64,000 nt of DNA from JAWWPY01 sp963822825 (GTDB taxonomy: Bacteria > Actinomycetota > Actinomycetes > Streptosporangiales > Streptosporangiaceae). The notes below the pieces were generated by a model that saw only the letters and a list, made by a program, of their open reading frames with translations, did not search any database and was not told the origin of the DNA. The stretch covers positions 1 to 64,000 of the forward strand of contig CAWGIW010000025.1 in NCBI GenBank assembly GCA_963822825.1. The letters run 5' to 3'. Positions 17,012 through 25,786 of the stretch are shown here, piece by piece (position 1 is the stretch's first letter; the number at the start of each line of letters is the position of its first letter). The translations under genes and the position numbers were made by a program.

Positions 17012-17953
17012 ATGCTCGACTTGCACCGGCTCCGCCTGCTGCGGGAATTCGCCGAGCGTGGCACCATCGCCGCCACCGCTGCTGCCCTCGGGTACACCCC
17101 CTCAGCGGTGTCGCAGCAACTCGCCGCGCTGGAACGCGAGGTGGGCATGGCGCTGCTGGACCGGACCGCCCGGTCGGCCGAGCTGACCGACGCCGGGCGG
17201 CGGCTCGCGTCTCATGCCGAGCGCATCCTGGCGCAGGTCGAGGAAGCGGAAGCGGACCTCACCGCGGCGGCCCAGGACCCCTCAGGGCGGGTGTCGATCG
17301 CGGCGTTCCCGACCGCCGCCGCCGCCTTCGCCCCGGCCCTGGCGCGCAGCCTCCGGGCGCATCCGGGGCTGACCTTGCTGCTGAGGCAGACCCAGCGAGG
17401 GGAGGGCCTGCGCCAGGTCAGTTCGGCCGAGGTGGATGTCGCGCTGGTTGACGACTGGTCGGGCAGCCTGGTCGGCACCGAGTCGGCGCTGCTGCGGTTC
17501 TACCCGCTGGTCCGGGATCCGCTCGTGCTGGTGGTGCCGCGCGGGCATCGGCTGGCCGACCCGGGGGTACCAGTCGACCTGCGGCAATTGCGGGCGACCA
17601 GCCGGTGGATGGCGGCGCCGGCCGGAGAGCCGTCCCGGCGGGCGGTCGATCTGCTGCTCGCCGGGGTGGGCGGTGCGCCGCCCGTGCCGTGGGAGTTCGA
17701 GGGTCTGGGTACCATCCTCAGCCTGGTGGCCCGGGGCATCGGCATCGCGGCCGTGCCCCGGCTGGCCCTGGCCGCGGGGGAAGCGCGGGTCGCCGTGCGT
17801 GAGCTACCCGAGGGCAGCCCGGCCCGCGAGGTGTACGCGGTGGCCAGGGCGGCCAGCGTCCGGCGTCCCTCCGTCGCCGTCATCCTGACGGCGTTGCATG
17901 ACGGGGCCAAGCACCTGCCCGGCCGTGGCGCCCGCGGCCGCACCTTCCCATGA
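17012..17953 (+). CDS. LysR-family transcriptional regulator
   Basis: A 313-aa regulator with an N-terminal winged helix-turn-helix (LRLLREFAERGTIAATAAAL, YTPSAVSQQLAALEREVG, LTDAGRRL) and a periplasmic-binding-like effector domain (VSIAAFPTAAAAFAPALARS, ALVDDWSG, VARGIGIAAVPRLAL). The divergent aminotransferase is the probable target. The protein resembles the branch of LysR regulators that start MLDLHRLRLLREFAERGT and is common in actinobacteria. It is convergent with the DUF1707 gene, 13 bases apart. No ribosome site is clear; the palindrome occupies that position. Confidence 0.9.
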   Translation: MLDLHRLRLLREFAERGTIAATAAALGYTPSAVSQQLAALEREVGMALLDRTARSAELTDAGRRLASHAERILAQVEEAEADLTAAAQDPSGRVSIAAFPTAAAAFAPALARSLRAHPGLTLLLRQTQRGEGLRQVSSAEVDVALVDDWSGSLVGTESALLRFYPLVRDPLVLVVPRGHRLADPGVPVDLRQLRATSRWMAAPAGEPSRRAVDLLLAGVGGAPPVPWEFEGLGTILSLVARGIGIAAVPRLALAAGEARVAVRELPEGSPAREVYAVARAASVRRPSVAVILTALHDGAKHLPGRGARGRTFP

Positions 17954-17966
17954 CCGCCGTGCTGGG

Positions 17967-18641
17967 TCAGGAGGAGGCAATCGCGCGGGGCCTGGGACGC
18001 CGTCGGAGCCACTGCCAGAACGTCCGGCGCCGCGGCCGCGGCGGCCGCGCCGGGCGAGCGGTGATGGTGCTGTAATAGGCCGTGCCCGACACGTTGATTC
18101 GCAGGGTCACGGGCACGCCCGGGCCCGGCGGCGGGCCGACCTTCACGGTGCTGCCGTGGACCGCCACGTCACCGGCGTCAACCAGGATGCCCGGCTTGAT
18201 CACCAGGGTCAGGCTTCCGCTGTATATGTCGGCGTCGATCTCCAGGAATGGCCGCGTGATCACCGCCTCGGTGAAGTCCAGCGTCACCGCGCCGACCTTG
18301 ACCCGGGCCTCGATCCGCAGCGGAACCACCCAGTGGCCATCCCGCCGCATCACGCTGCTCACACAGTCAATACGCTCCACGTCCTTCGGCTCCGGAACCA
18401 GCGCCCCCGCCGCCAGGCCTGAAACGCCCGGCAGGTCCGTGAGCACCGCCGCCAGGTCGCCGTAGGTGCGCGCGGTCAGGGCCACCTCCAGCCGCTGATC
18501 GAGTTCCTCCGCGGTGAGGCGGCCATCTCCCGCGGCCACCCGGAGCAGTTCAACGACACGGTCCCGGTCCTCGTGTGACGCGCGCAGCTGATCGGGCGAC
18601 GCCGCCTCATCGCCGCCCGCCGGCCACATCTCACCTGCCAT
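17967..18641 (-). CDS. DUF1707 domain protein
   Basis: A 224-aa protein. Residues ~17-70 form the DUF1707 domain (LRASHEDRDRVVELLRVAAG, DGRLTAEELDQRLEVAL, TYGDLAAVLTDLP). This short helical domain is found at the N-terminus of many actinobacterial membrane or regulatory proteins. A beta-rich C-terminal half (HWVVPLRIEARVKVGAVTLDF, DAGDVAVHGSTVKVG) resembles the LiaF/DUF2154-like beta repeat, followed by a very basic tail. There is no membrane helix. A TACAGT (18648-18653) ends six bases before the ATG, so a leaderless transcript is likely even though the arginine deiminase gene ends only 19 bases upstream. The function is unknown. Confidence 0.8.
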   Translation of the reverse strand: MAGEMWPAGGDEAASPDQLRASHEDRDRVVELLRVAAGDGRLTAEELDQRLEVALTARTYGDLAAVLTDLPGVSGLAAGALVPEPKDVERIDCVSSVMRRDGHWVVPLRIEARVKVGAVTLDFTEAVITRPFLEIDADIYSGSLTLVIKPGILVDAGDVAVHGSTVKVGPPPGPGVPVTLRINVSGTAYYSTITARPARPPRPRRRTFWQWLRRRPRPRAIASS

Positions 18642-18660
18642 GAAGAAACTGTAAGGCCGC

Positions 18661-19878
18661 TCAGGGGTCGCGTTCGAGAGGGCAGCTCATACAGCGGGGG
18701 CCGCCGCGGCCCCGGCCCAGCTCGCTGCCCCGCACCGTGATCACCTCGATGCCGTTCTCCCGCAGGTAGGCGTTGGTGGTCACGTTGCGCTCGTAGGCGA
18801 CCACCACGCCCGGCTCGACGGCCAGCACGTTGCAGCCGTCGTCCCACTGCTCGCGCTGCGCGGAGCGCACGTCCTGGATGGCGGTCAGCACCGTGATGCT
18901 GGGCAGATCCAGGGCTGCGGCCATGGCGGCGTGCATGTCTTCCGGCTCGTGGTCGGTGACCTTGAGCTCATGGGCGCTGGCGCCTGGCTCGACCGTGTAG
19001 GCGGGCAGCATGCCCAATCCCGCGTACTTCGTGAACACGCCGTAGTCCGCCATCGTCAGCACCGTGTCCAGGTGCATGAAGGTCCGGGCCTTCGGCATGT
19101 CGAGGGCCACCAGGCGGCGGGCCGTACCGGTGGAAAAGAGCCGGTGGGCGAGCATCTCGACGGCCTGCGGCGTGGTCCGCTCGCTCATCCCGGCCAGCAC
19201 CGCGCCGTTGCCGAGGACCAGAATGTCACCGCCCTCGATGGTGGCGGGCGCGCTCTGGGTGCCGTGGTACCACACCTCGAAGCCGCCGCTGGCGAACATC
19301 GGGTGCCAGCGGTAGATGGCCTCGTCGTAGATGGTCTCCCGCATCCGGGCCGGCATGGCCATGGCGTTGACTGACACCCCGCCGTAGATCCAGCAGGAGG
19401 TGTCGCGCTGGTAGAGGAGGTTGGGCAGCGGGGTGAGCACGAAGCCGTCGATGTCCAGCGAGTGGAACGCGATGCTCTTCGGCTCGGGCCCCAGTTCCAG
19501 GATCTCCCGCTTGGTGATCCCGCCGATCAGGTACTGGGCCAGGTCGGCCGCGGGGAGCCCGTACAGGGCACCGCGCAGCGTGGCGCAGGCCAGCGGCCCG
19601 TGCAGGCGCGGGTCGAAGACCCGGTCCATGATGTAGCCACGGGCGTCAGTGACCTCCAGGGTCCGCGTCAGCAGGTCGGCGTAGTAGTGCACCAGCACAC
19701 CCCGCCCGCGGAGCGCGGCGGCGAACGCGTCGTGCTCGGCCTGTGCCTCGGCCACCCACAGCAGGTCGTCGAACAGAAGCTCGGCGGCGTTGTCCGGGGT
19801 GAGCCGCTTCAGTTCGAGGTCGGGGCGGTGCAGGATAACCTGGCGCAGCCGCCCGACCTCGGAATCGACACCGAACAT
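18661..19878 (-). CDS. arcA: Arginine deiminase
   Basis: A 405-aa enzyme that hydrolyses L-arginine to citrulline and ammonia. Conserved sites are FDDLLWV, RDTSCWIYGGV, TIEGGDILVLGNG (Glu and Asp), TFMHLDTVLTM (catalytic His and Asp) and the C-terminal GRGGPRCMSCPLERDP with the nucleophilic Cys. The length is normal for the family. ATG 19878 has GGGGAG four bases before it. No arcB, arcC or arginine/ornithine antiporter is adjacent, so it is a stand-alone deiminase rather than a fermentative operon. It is divergent from dapE across 93 bases. Confidence 0.93.
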   Translation of the reverse strand: MFGVDSEVGRLRQVILHRPDLELKRLTPDNAAELLFDDLLWVAEAQAEHDAFAAALRGRGVLVHYYADLLTRTLEVTDARGYIMDRVFDPRLHGPLACATLRGALYGLPAADLAQYLIGGITKREILELGPEPKSIAFHSLDIDGFVLTPLPNLLYQRDTSCWIYGGVSVNAMAMPARMRETIYDEAIYRWHPMFASGGFEVWYHGTQSAPATIEGGDILVLGNGAVLAGMSERTTPQAVEMLAHRLFSTGTARRLVALDMPKARTFMHLDTVLTMADYGVFTKYAGLGMLPAYTVEPGASAHELKVTDHEPEDMHAAMAAALDLPSITVLTAIQDVRSAQREQWDDGCNVLAVEPGVVVAYERNVTTNAYLRENGIEVITVRGSELGRGRGGPRCMSCPLERDP

Positions 19879-19958
19879 GACGCTCCCCGTTGGGTATGGC
19901 CGTTTGACACGGCCGGGTGTGATGGGCGTTGCCCGTCAGTTATCTCACGGCCCCCCGT

Positions 19959-19964
19959 TAGGCT
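19959..19964 (+). promoter_or_regulatory. -10 element of a probable leaderless dapE promoter
   Basis: TAGGCT ends seven bases before GTG 19972, and no purine-rich ribosome site is present, which fits a transcript starting at the start codon. Confidence 0.35.
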
Positions 19965-19971
19965 GCCGGGC

Positions 19972-21030
19972 GTGGACCTAGATCTTGCTCAGGATGCGGC
20001 CGCGCTCACCGCGTGCCTGGTCAACGTGGTGTCAGTCAGCGGCGCCGAGAAGCCGCTCGCCGACGCCATCACCGTTGCCGTGCAGGCCCTCCCACACCTC
20101 GCCGTGCACCGGGACGGCAACGCGGTGATCGCGCGAACCAGCCTCGGCCGCCCGGAACGTGTGGTGCTGGCCGGCCACATCGATACCGTGCCCGTCGCGG
20201 GAAACCTCCCTTCTCATACGCAACGGAACCTCCTATACGGATGTGGCTCCTGCGACATGAAGTCGGGAGTGGCGGTTCAACTTCGCCTCGCCGCGCTGAT
20301 GAGTGAGCCGAACCGCGACGTGACGTATGTGTTCTACGACTGCGAAGAAGTCGAGGAGGAGCGTAACGGCCTGCTCCGGCTGGCCCGGAACTGCCCGGAA
20401 CTACTGGCCGGGGATCTGGCGGTGCTGCTGGAACCGACCGGAGCGGTGATCGAGGGCGGCTGCCAGGGCACGCTCCGGGCCGAGGTCACAGCGCATGGTG
20501 AGCGTGCGCACAGCGCGCGGTCCTGGAACGGCCGCAATGCCATCCACGAGGCCGCCGGGATCCTCGACGTGCTGCGCGGTTACCAGGTGCGCCAGCCGGA
20601 GGTGGACGGGCTGACGTACCACGAGGGCCTCAACGCGGTGTTCGTGAGCGGGGGAGTCGCGGGCAACGTGATCCCCGACCAGTGCGTGGTCACGGTGAAC
20701 TTCCGGTTCGCGCCGGACCGGAGCATCGAGCAGGCGCAGGATCACGTGCGCGCGGTATTCGGGGACTGGGACGTGACCTTCACCGACGGGGCGGCGGGCG
20801 CCCGCCCGGGGCTGGCTGATCCGGCGGCGGCGTCGCTGCTGAAGGTGGTCGGCGGGGTGCCGCGGGCCAAACTCGGCTGGACCGACGTGGCCCGGTTCTC
20901 CGCGCTTGGCATGCCGGCCGTGAACTACGGGCCCGGGGATCCAGAGATCGCGCACACCAGGAATGAGCACGTGAGCATCCCGCAGATCGCCGAGTGCGAG
21001 GCCAAGCTGCTCGCCTGGCTCACGGGCTAG
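19972..21030 (+). CDS. dapE: Succinyl-diaminopimelate desuccinylase
   Basis: A 352-aa M20-family di-zinc hydrolase that releases succinate from N-succinyl-LL-diaminopimelate in lysine and peptidoglycan-precursor synthesis. Metal ligands are visible in VLAGHIDTVP (His and Asp), YGCGSCDMKSG (bridging Asp), YDCEEVEEERNG (Glu pair) and the C-terminal DPEIAHTRNEHV (His). The dimer domain has the GTLRAEVTAHGERAHSARSW region. The sequence matches the actinobacterial DapE form. The open frame extends far upstream antisense to arcA, but GTG 19972 begins the homologous region (MDLDLAQDAAALTACLV) and has a suitable -10. Confidence 0.9.
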   Translation: MDLDLAQDAAALTACLVNVVSVSGAEKPLADAITVAVQALPHLAVHRDGNAVIARTSLGRPERVVLAGHIDTVPVAGNLPSHTQRNLLYGCGSCDMKSGVAVQLRLAALMSEPNRDVTYVFYDCEEVEEERNGLLRLARNCPELLAGDLAVLLEPTGAVIEGGCQGTLRAEVTAHGERAHSARSWNGRNAIHEAAGILDVLRGYQVRQPEVDGLTYHEGLNAVFVSGGVAGNVIPDQCVVTVNFRFAPDRSIEQAQDHVRAVFGDWDVTFTDGAAGARPGLADPAAASLLKVVGGVPRAKLGWTDVARFSALGMPAVNYGPGDPEIAHTRNEHVSIPQIAECEAKLLAWLTG

Positions 21031-21036
21031 TGAAAG

Positions 21037-21084
21037 CCGCGGCCGGGACGCGGGAGCCGGTGAGCCCCTACGTCCCGGCCGCGG
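21037..21084. terminator. Strong bidirectional hairpin between dapE and the HtrA gene
   Basis: CCGCGGCCGGGACG (21037-21050) pairs perfectly with CGTCCCGGCCGCGG (21071-21084), a 14-bp stem with a 20-base loop. It sits seven bases after the dapE stop and 15 bases from the end of the convergent htrA-like gene. There is no U tract, as is common in high-G+C actinobacteria. Confidence 0.7.
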
Positions 21085-21098
21085 TACCGGGCTGGCCG

Positions 21099-23213
21099 CT
21101 ACTTCGTCGGGCCCTGGATCAGGGTGATCGACGAGGTGTGCTTCTGGCCGTTGGTGTCCACCCAGGACAGTGAAATGCTGGTGTCTGGGCGGAGCGGCGC
21201 CATGATCGTGGTCAGCGAGCTCGCGGAACTCACGGACTGCCCGTTGACTCCGGTGATGACGTCCCCGGCGACCAGTCCGGCCGAGGTGGCCGGGGTGCCC
21301 GGGAAGGCCTGGCAGACCAGCGCGCCGGAGTTGACCGGTGGGGTGTAGCCGCCGCCCAAGCCGCCCCCGACGCCACCGGCGCCGCTGATGGCCGGGCACG
21401 AGCTGGCCGCGCTGATGTTCGCCACGTCCACGCCGATGAACCCGCTAGGGCCGATCCTGATGGTCGAGCTGGACTTGCCCGCGGCGATCTGCCTGGCGAT
21501 GGACAAGGCCGTGTTGATGGGGATCGCGAAGCCTTGGTCGGTGCCGGCGCCCCCGATGTTCTGGCTGTTCGCCGCGGTGTTCATGCCGATCACCTGGCCG
21601 GCGCTGTCGGCCAGCGCCCCTCCGGAGTCGCCCGCTGCGATCGGCGCGTTGGTCTGCAGCATCCCGTGCAGGGTCTCGGGGTTGCTGCTGCCCTCGTCGC
21701 TGGCGGTGATGGTCCGGTCCAGCGCGGTGATGGTGCCGGGGGAGGAAACCGTCGGTGTCCCGCCCGTCCCGCCTTGATTGCCAATGGCGATGACGGGCGT
21801 GCCCAGGGTCACCTTGGACGAGTTCCCCACCTGGACTTGCTTCAGCCCGGACGCGCCCTGAAGCTTGATCAGGGCAACGTCGTCGGTCGCGTCGGTGCCG
21901 ACCACCTCGGCTGTGTAGCTACGGCCGGTCGTCACGGACGTGACGGTGAGGTGCGTGGACCCTTCGACCACATGGTTGTTGGTCAGCACCAGGCCATTGG
22001 CCGACAGCACCATGCCGGTCCCAGCGGCGGTCCCGTCCTCGTACTTGAGGGTCGAGTTGATATCCACGACCCCCGGCTCCACCTTGTTCGCTACAGCCTG
22101 CGCATTGATCGCCGTGGTGCCGTCACCGGCGGATGCGCTGCTGTTCGGGGTCGGGATCTGCTGTGAGGAGATGTTGGAGTCCCCCGGCGACGTGGTGTTG
22201 TGGTTGACGGCCAGCACCGCGCCCGCGCCGATGCCAGCGGCCAGCGCCGCCACCACTACGTACACGAGAGCCCGTCCGCCGCGCCGCCGCGGCGGCTCCA
22301 GGCCGTATCCGGGCTGGCCCATGGGGTCGCCGCCGCCAGGCGGTGGGCCCCACAGCCCTTGGCCGCCCGCCTGCCCGTACGGGGGCTGGCCGTATCCGGG
22401 CGGCCCGTATCCGGGCTGGCCGTATCCGGGCTGGCCGTATCCGGGCGGGCCGTATCCAGGCTGCCCGTACGTGGGCCGACCGTACCCCGGCTGGCCGGAT
22501 CCCGGCTCGCCGGATCCCGGCTCGCCGGATCCCGGCTGTTCCGACCGGGTGTATCCGGGCTGGGTGTATCCGGGCTGGCCGGGTACCGGCTGTTCCGACT
22601 GGGTGTATCCGGGCTGGCCGGGTCCGGGCTGGCCGGGTCCCGGCTGTTCCGACCGGGTGTATCCGGGCTGGGTGTATCCGGGCTGGCCCGGTCCCGACTG
22701 TTCCGACTGGGTGTATCCCGGCTCGCCGTACCCGGGCTGGCCGTACCCGGGCTGGCCGTACCCGGGCTGGCCGTACCCGGGCTGGCCGTACCCGGGCTGG
22801 CCGTACCCCGGCCGGCCGTAAGCACCAGGCCGGGCACCGCCGGGCACGTCGGCGGGCAGGGGAGTCCATACGTTTCCCTGGACTGCGGTCGGCGCCCCCG
22901 CGTCCGGCACCGGCGGCTGTCCGCCCTGGGTGAACATCACCTGCGTGTCGTGGGCCGGTGGCTCTTCCCGGCTCCCCTCAGCCTGGTTCTCCTGAGCGGG
23001 ATCTGGCCCTGAGCCCTGGGACAAACCCCCCGAGCCCTCGATCGGGCCTGCCCACGCACCCTGAGCCGGACTAGCCGCTGGGCTGGGGGTCGTCGGGGTC
23101 TCCGCCGCCGCCTGGGCTGACCTGTCCTCCCCGTCCGGGATCGTTGACCATGGACCGACGTATTCCGCCGGCTGGTCGCCGTTCCCGCCGTGACCTTCCT
23201 GCATCTCCATCAC
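21099..23213 (-). CDS. HtrA/DegP-like trypsin-fold serine protease with PDZ domain and long cytoplasmic repeat region
   Basis: A 704-aa membrane-anchored protease. The N-terminal ~310 residues are cytoplasmic and low complexity, including more than twenty units of the PGYGQ/PGYTQ type. One helix follows (ALVYVVVAALAAGIGAGAVL, ~313-335). The extracytoplasmic trypsin fold has the His in LVLTNNHVVEG, the Asp in ATDDVALIKL and the Ser in AAGDSGGALAD. A C-terminal PDZ domain (PATSAGLVAGDVITGVNGQS) completes it. It resembles mycobacterial PepD/HtrA in envelope stress and protein quality control. Two more Met codons follow the ATG at 23213. It is monocistronic and convergent with dapE. Confidence 0.9.
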   Translation of the reverse strand: MMEMQEGHGGNGDQPAEYVGPWSTIPDGEDRSAQAAAETPTTPSPAASPAQGAWAGPIEGSGGLSQGSGPDPAQENQAEGSREEPPAHDTQVMFTQGGQPPVPDAGAPTAVQGNVWTPLPADVPGGARPGAYGRPGYGQPGYGQPGYGQPGYGQPGYGQPGYGEPGYTQSEQSGPGQPGYTQPGYTRSEQPGPGQPGPGQPGYTQSEQPVPGQPGYTQPGYTRSEQPGSGEPGSGEPGSGQPGYGRPTYGQPGYGPPGYGQPGYGQPGYGPPGYGQPPYGQAGGQGLWGPPPGGGDPMGQPGYGLEPPRRRGGRALVYVVVAALAAGIGAGAVLAVNHNTTSPGDSNISSQQIPTPNSSASAGDGTTAINAQAVANKVEPGVVDINSTLKYEDGTAAGTGMVLSANGLVLTNNHVVEGSTHLTVTSVTTGRSYTAEVVGTDATDDVALIKLQGASGLKQVQVGNSSKVTLGTPVIAIGNQGGTGGTPTVSSPGTITALDRTITASDEGSSNPETLHGMLQTNAPIAAGDSGGALADSAGQVIGMNTAANSQNIGGAGTDQGFAIPINTALSIARQIAAGKSSSTIRIGPSGFIGVDVANISAASSCPAISGAGGVGGGLGGGYTPPVNSGALVCQAFPGTPATSAGLVAGDVITGVNGQSVSSASSLTTIMAPLRPDTSISLSWVDTNGQKHTSSITLIQGPTK
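22378..22823. repeat. In-frame Pro-Gly-Tyr-Gly-Gln coding repeats of the HtrA-like protein
   Basis: Tandem and dispersed copies of a 15-base unit (about gtatccgggctggcc) encode GQPGY variants on the minus strand. A run of five near-identical copies lies at 22736-22810, and longer 100-base blocks recur at 22550-22720. The array keeps the reading frame throughout, so it is protein-coding rather than a CRISPR array. Confidence 0.85.
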
Positions 23214-23443
23214 CCTTCGCCCCCGGAAACAGGCTACGTTCCCGGACTGGCAGTGGTTGGCACCGGGCCGGTGCCCCGGATTGTCCTGGCGTTCTCAGTA
23301 AGCACCATCAGTCTGGGTACAAGCTGAACGCACCCTGAGGGTTCCTAGCTCTCTGGACATGATCGCGGCGTCCCCCGGGAACTGTGCGGCCACTGCGCGG
23401 GATCCGGCTCCGCGTTAAAGGCCGTGCTCGCGTGCCGCCGCCC

Positions 23444-24192
23444 TCATCCCGCATGCTCGGCCATGGTGCCTACGGAAAGACGGCGCCGCAGGCACTCATC
23501 GAGCACCATGGGCAGTGCACCCAGCGCCGCGCGGGCTGACCCCGCCGGCGATGTGCAGTCGGAGTCGTGCAGGAGCACGGTGCCGCCGCCCGCCAGGTCC
23601 CTGGTGAGCGTCTGGTAGACGGACGCTGGCGTTGCGCCGCGCGCCCACTCACGTCCCCAACTGGTCCACAGCACCGGGGTCAGGCCGAGCCCACGCGCGG
23701 CGGCCAGCGCGCCCGCGCTCAGCACGCCATAGGGCGGCCGGTAGAAGCGCGGCGCGGCGCCAGTAACGTCAGCGGCCGCGTCGCGGGCTCGCGCCATGTC
23801 GTCGCGCTGCGCCCGCGGCCCGCGCAGGATGGCGCAACGGTGATCCCAGCCGTGCACGCCGATCTCGTGACCGGCCGCGGCGATCTCCGCAGCGAGCTGC
23901 GGCGCCCTGGCCACCATGGAACCGAGCACGAAGAACGTGGCACGGACCTGCCGCGCGGCAAGTACCTCGAGGAAGCCGGGCGTAGAGCGCGGGTCGGGGC
24001 CGTCGTCAAAGGTGAGCGCCACCTGGCTGCCCTGGCCCTGGCCAGCCAGCCGGGGAAGAAACGCCGGCGCACCGGGCCGATGGCGGCAATGCCAGGGCCG
24101 CCGTGCGCGACGACCAGCCCGGCCGCCGCCAGCCCCGCCGACACCAGCAGGAAGTCACGCCCGCCTGGCCGCGTCGCTCCAAGGCTCGCCAT
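23444..24192 (-). CDS. Polysaccharide deacetylase (NodB domain), frameshifted near 24052
   Basis: A carbohydrate esterase 4 protein of about 249 aa that would remove N-acetyl groups from chitin-like or peptidoglycan glycans. Motif 1 is VALTFDDGPDP (catalytic Asp and metal Asp), motif 2 is HEIGVHGWDHRC (an H-x3-H-type metal site), motif 3 is RFYRPPYGVLS, and a later VLLHDSD supplies the acid His. The N-terminal helix (FLLVSAGLAAAGLVVAHG) and the RRRFFP segment are in one frame; the catalytic part continues in another from the C4 run at ~24052-24055. One additional C gives the expected Phe-Phe-Pro-Arg-Leu-Ala-Gly joint. It is probably an intact gene with a sequence indel. ATG 24192 has GGGAG upstream. 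The 230 bases between this gene and the HtrA start hold nothing I recognise. Confidence 0.85.
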
Positions 24193-24502
24193 CGCTCCCG
24201 CCGCATCCGTGGTCCTAGTCACCTCAACGATGCCACATACGAAACCCGGCACGCCGCGACCGGGGACGTTCACCCGGCGGTCGTGAAGTCATCAAAGGTT
24301 CTGGTGCGGAAACCCTGGCGCTGCGGCTGGGGGAGGAGGAAGCGCCGCTCCCCTCCCGGTTTTGTCGGCAGGCTACGGTACGGTCGGTTTGTCGGCGGCG
24401 ATGGCCAAGCCGCTGGCGTGCTGGACCGCCGCAGGGCATGCGGTGGCAGCGCGAGGAGTCTTCGTGAGCAGTCGGGCACGGCGATGAACCGCGAACCAAC
24501 AG
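24193..24502. other. Intergenic region without a recognisable gene
   Basis: No open frame here shows family motifs or a convincing start. It probably holds the deacetylase promoter on the minus strand and may contain decayed DNA of the mobile element whose end is visible at 24503-24560. Confidence 0.4.
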
Positions 24503-24560
24503 CGCGACCGCAAGTCGCGGCTGGAATCCCTGCCCTTCAGGGCGGCGGAGGATGTCAAAG
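24503..24560 (+). mobile_element. Solo right-end / omega-RNA-like remnant of an IS200/IS605-type element
   Basis: A perfect 6-bp hairpin (CGCGAC, loop CGCAA, GTCGCG; 24503-24519) is followed by ggaatccctgcccttcaggg with a GCCC-TTCA-GGGC hairpin, then a gaggatgtcaaag end at 24548-24560. This arrangement closely resembles the right end of actinobacterial TnpB-carrying elements, where it also forms the 3' scaffold of the guide RNA. No tnpB or tnpA frame precedes it, so it is a decayed remnant. The bases just outside (tcggatggcg...) would be the guide position. The recognition is from memory of the family end. Confidence 0.45.
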
Positions 24561-24652
24561 TCGGATGGCGCCTGCGGCGGCGACGTTACTGGCCGGGCCG
24601 CAGCAGGGCCGTTCCAAAGGCAGGACCCGTTCCAAAGGGGAGCCCGTTGGGA

Positions 24653-25774
24653 GTGCCTGCAGCACGCGTCGTCTTCCCATCTGCTGACCGGGCGGAGATC
24701 GCGGCGGCGGTGCAGGAAATCCTCGCCAGCGGGGCCTTGACGTTGGGACCGTACACCCGGCGCTTCGAGGCGGCGTTCGCCGCCGCGCACGCGGCGCGGC
24801 ACGCGACGGCCACATCGAGCGGCACAGCGGCGCTGGATATCGCGCTCCGCGGGATCGGGGTGACGGGCCGAGATGTGATCGTTCCCGCGAACACGTTCTA
24901 CGCCACCGCGGCGGCCGTTCTGCAGGCCGGCGGGAAGCCGGTATTCGCCGACGTGAACGCGGCCACGTTCGCGCTGAGCCCGGCGACGCTGGAGGCCGCC
25001 CTCACCCCGGACACGGCGGCGGTCGTCCTGGTACACGTCGGCGGGCTCATCACCCCGCACGTGGACGACCTGGCGCGGGTCTGCCGGGAGCGCGGCATCG
25101 CGCTCCTCGAGGACGCGGCACACGCCCACGGTGCCACCTTCGACGGCAGGTTCGCCGGATCCTTCGGAATTGCGGCGGGGTTCTCGCTGTATCCGACCAA
25201 GGTGGTCACCAGCGGGGAGGGCGGGATGCTCGTCACGTCCTCCGACCTGCTGGCCGACGAGGCGCTGATCTACCGCGACCAGGGCAAGGGCGCGCTGCAC
25301 GCCAACCACCACGTGCGGTTCGGCTACGCGTGGCGGATGAGCGAGCAGAACGCGGCCACCGGCCTGGTGCACCTGCGCCGGATGGAGGAGTTCATCGAGC
25401 GCCGCCGCGAGGTCGCCGCGCGCTACGACGAGGTGCTGGCCGGCCTGGATGGCCTGCAGTCGCTGACCGAGCCGCCGGGCTGCCGGAGCAACTTCTACAA
25501 GTACATCGCGTTGCTCCCGGATGGCACGGACCGGGCGAGGTTCAAGCAGGAAGTGGCCCAGGGCTACGACGTGCACCTGTCCGGCGAAGTGTATGACCTC
25601 CCACTGCACCACCAGCCGGTGTTTTCCGCGCATGCGGGCCTCCGGCTGCCGGTGGCGGAGAACCTCGCCGCCAGGCACGTCTGCCTGCCGGTGCACTCCG
25701 ACATGAGGGACGACGAGGTGGACCAGGTGTTGACCGCTGTCACCGCCGTCTATGGCGCGCTGACCGGAGTCTGA
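24653..25774 (+). CDS. DegT/DnrJ/EryC1-family PLP aminotransferase
   Basis: A 373-aa sugar aminotransferase-like protein. It shows the substrate/PLP segment GALTLGPYTRRFEAAF, ATSSGTAALDIAL, VIVPANTFYATAAAVLQAGG, LLEDAAHAHGATF with the PLP Asp, and SLYPTKVVTSGEGGML with the Schiff-base Lys. The family aminates keto-deoxy nucleotide sugars or cyclitols. GTG 24653 has GGAG ten bases before it; a TTG at 24647 is only four bases from the same site. It starts a three-gene operon with an SDR epimerase (12 bases on) and an MGDG-synthase-like glycosyltransferase. Together they suggest synthesis and transfer of an amino sugar to a lipid or small acceptor. Confidence 0.88.
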   Translation: MPAARVVFPSADRAEIAAAVQEILASGALTLGPYTRRFEAAFAAAHAARHATATSSGTAALDIALRGIGVTGRDVIVPANTFYATAAAVLQAGGKPVFADVNAATFALSPATLEAALTPDTAAVVLVHVGGLITPHVDDLARVCRERGIALLEDAAHAHGATFDGRFAGSFGIAAGFSLYPTKVVTSGEGGMLVTSSDLLADEALIYRDQGKGALHANHHVRFGYAWRMSEQNAATGLVHLRRMEEFIERRREVAARYDEVLAGLDGLQSLTEPPGCRSNFYKYIALLPDGTDRARFKQEVAQGYDVHLSGEVYDLPLHHQPVFSAHAGLRLPVAENLAARHVCLPVHSDMRDDEVDQVLTAVTAVYGALTGV

Positions 25775-25786
25775 GGAGAGACAGCG

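Noticed and set aside
22378..22823. CRISPR-like array
   Set aside because: The repeats are contiguous, lack unique spacers and keep the reading frame of the HtrA-like protein.
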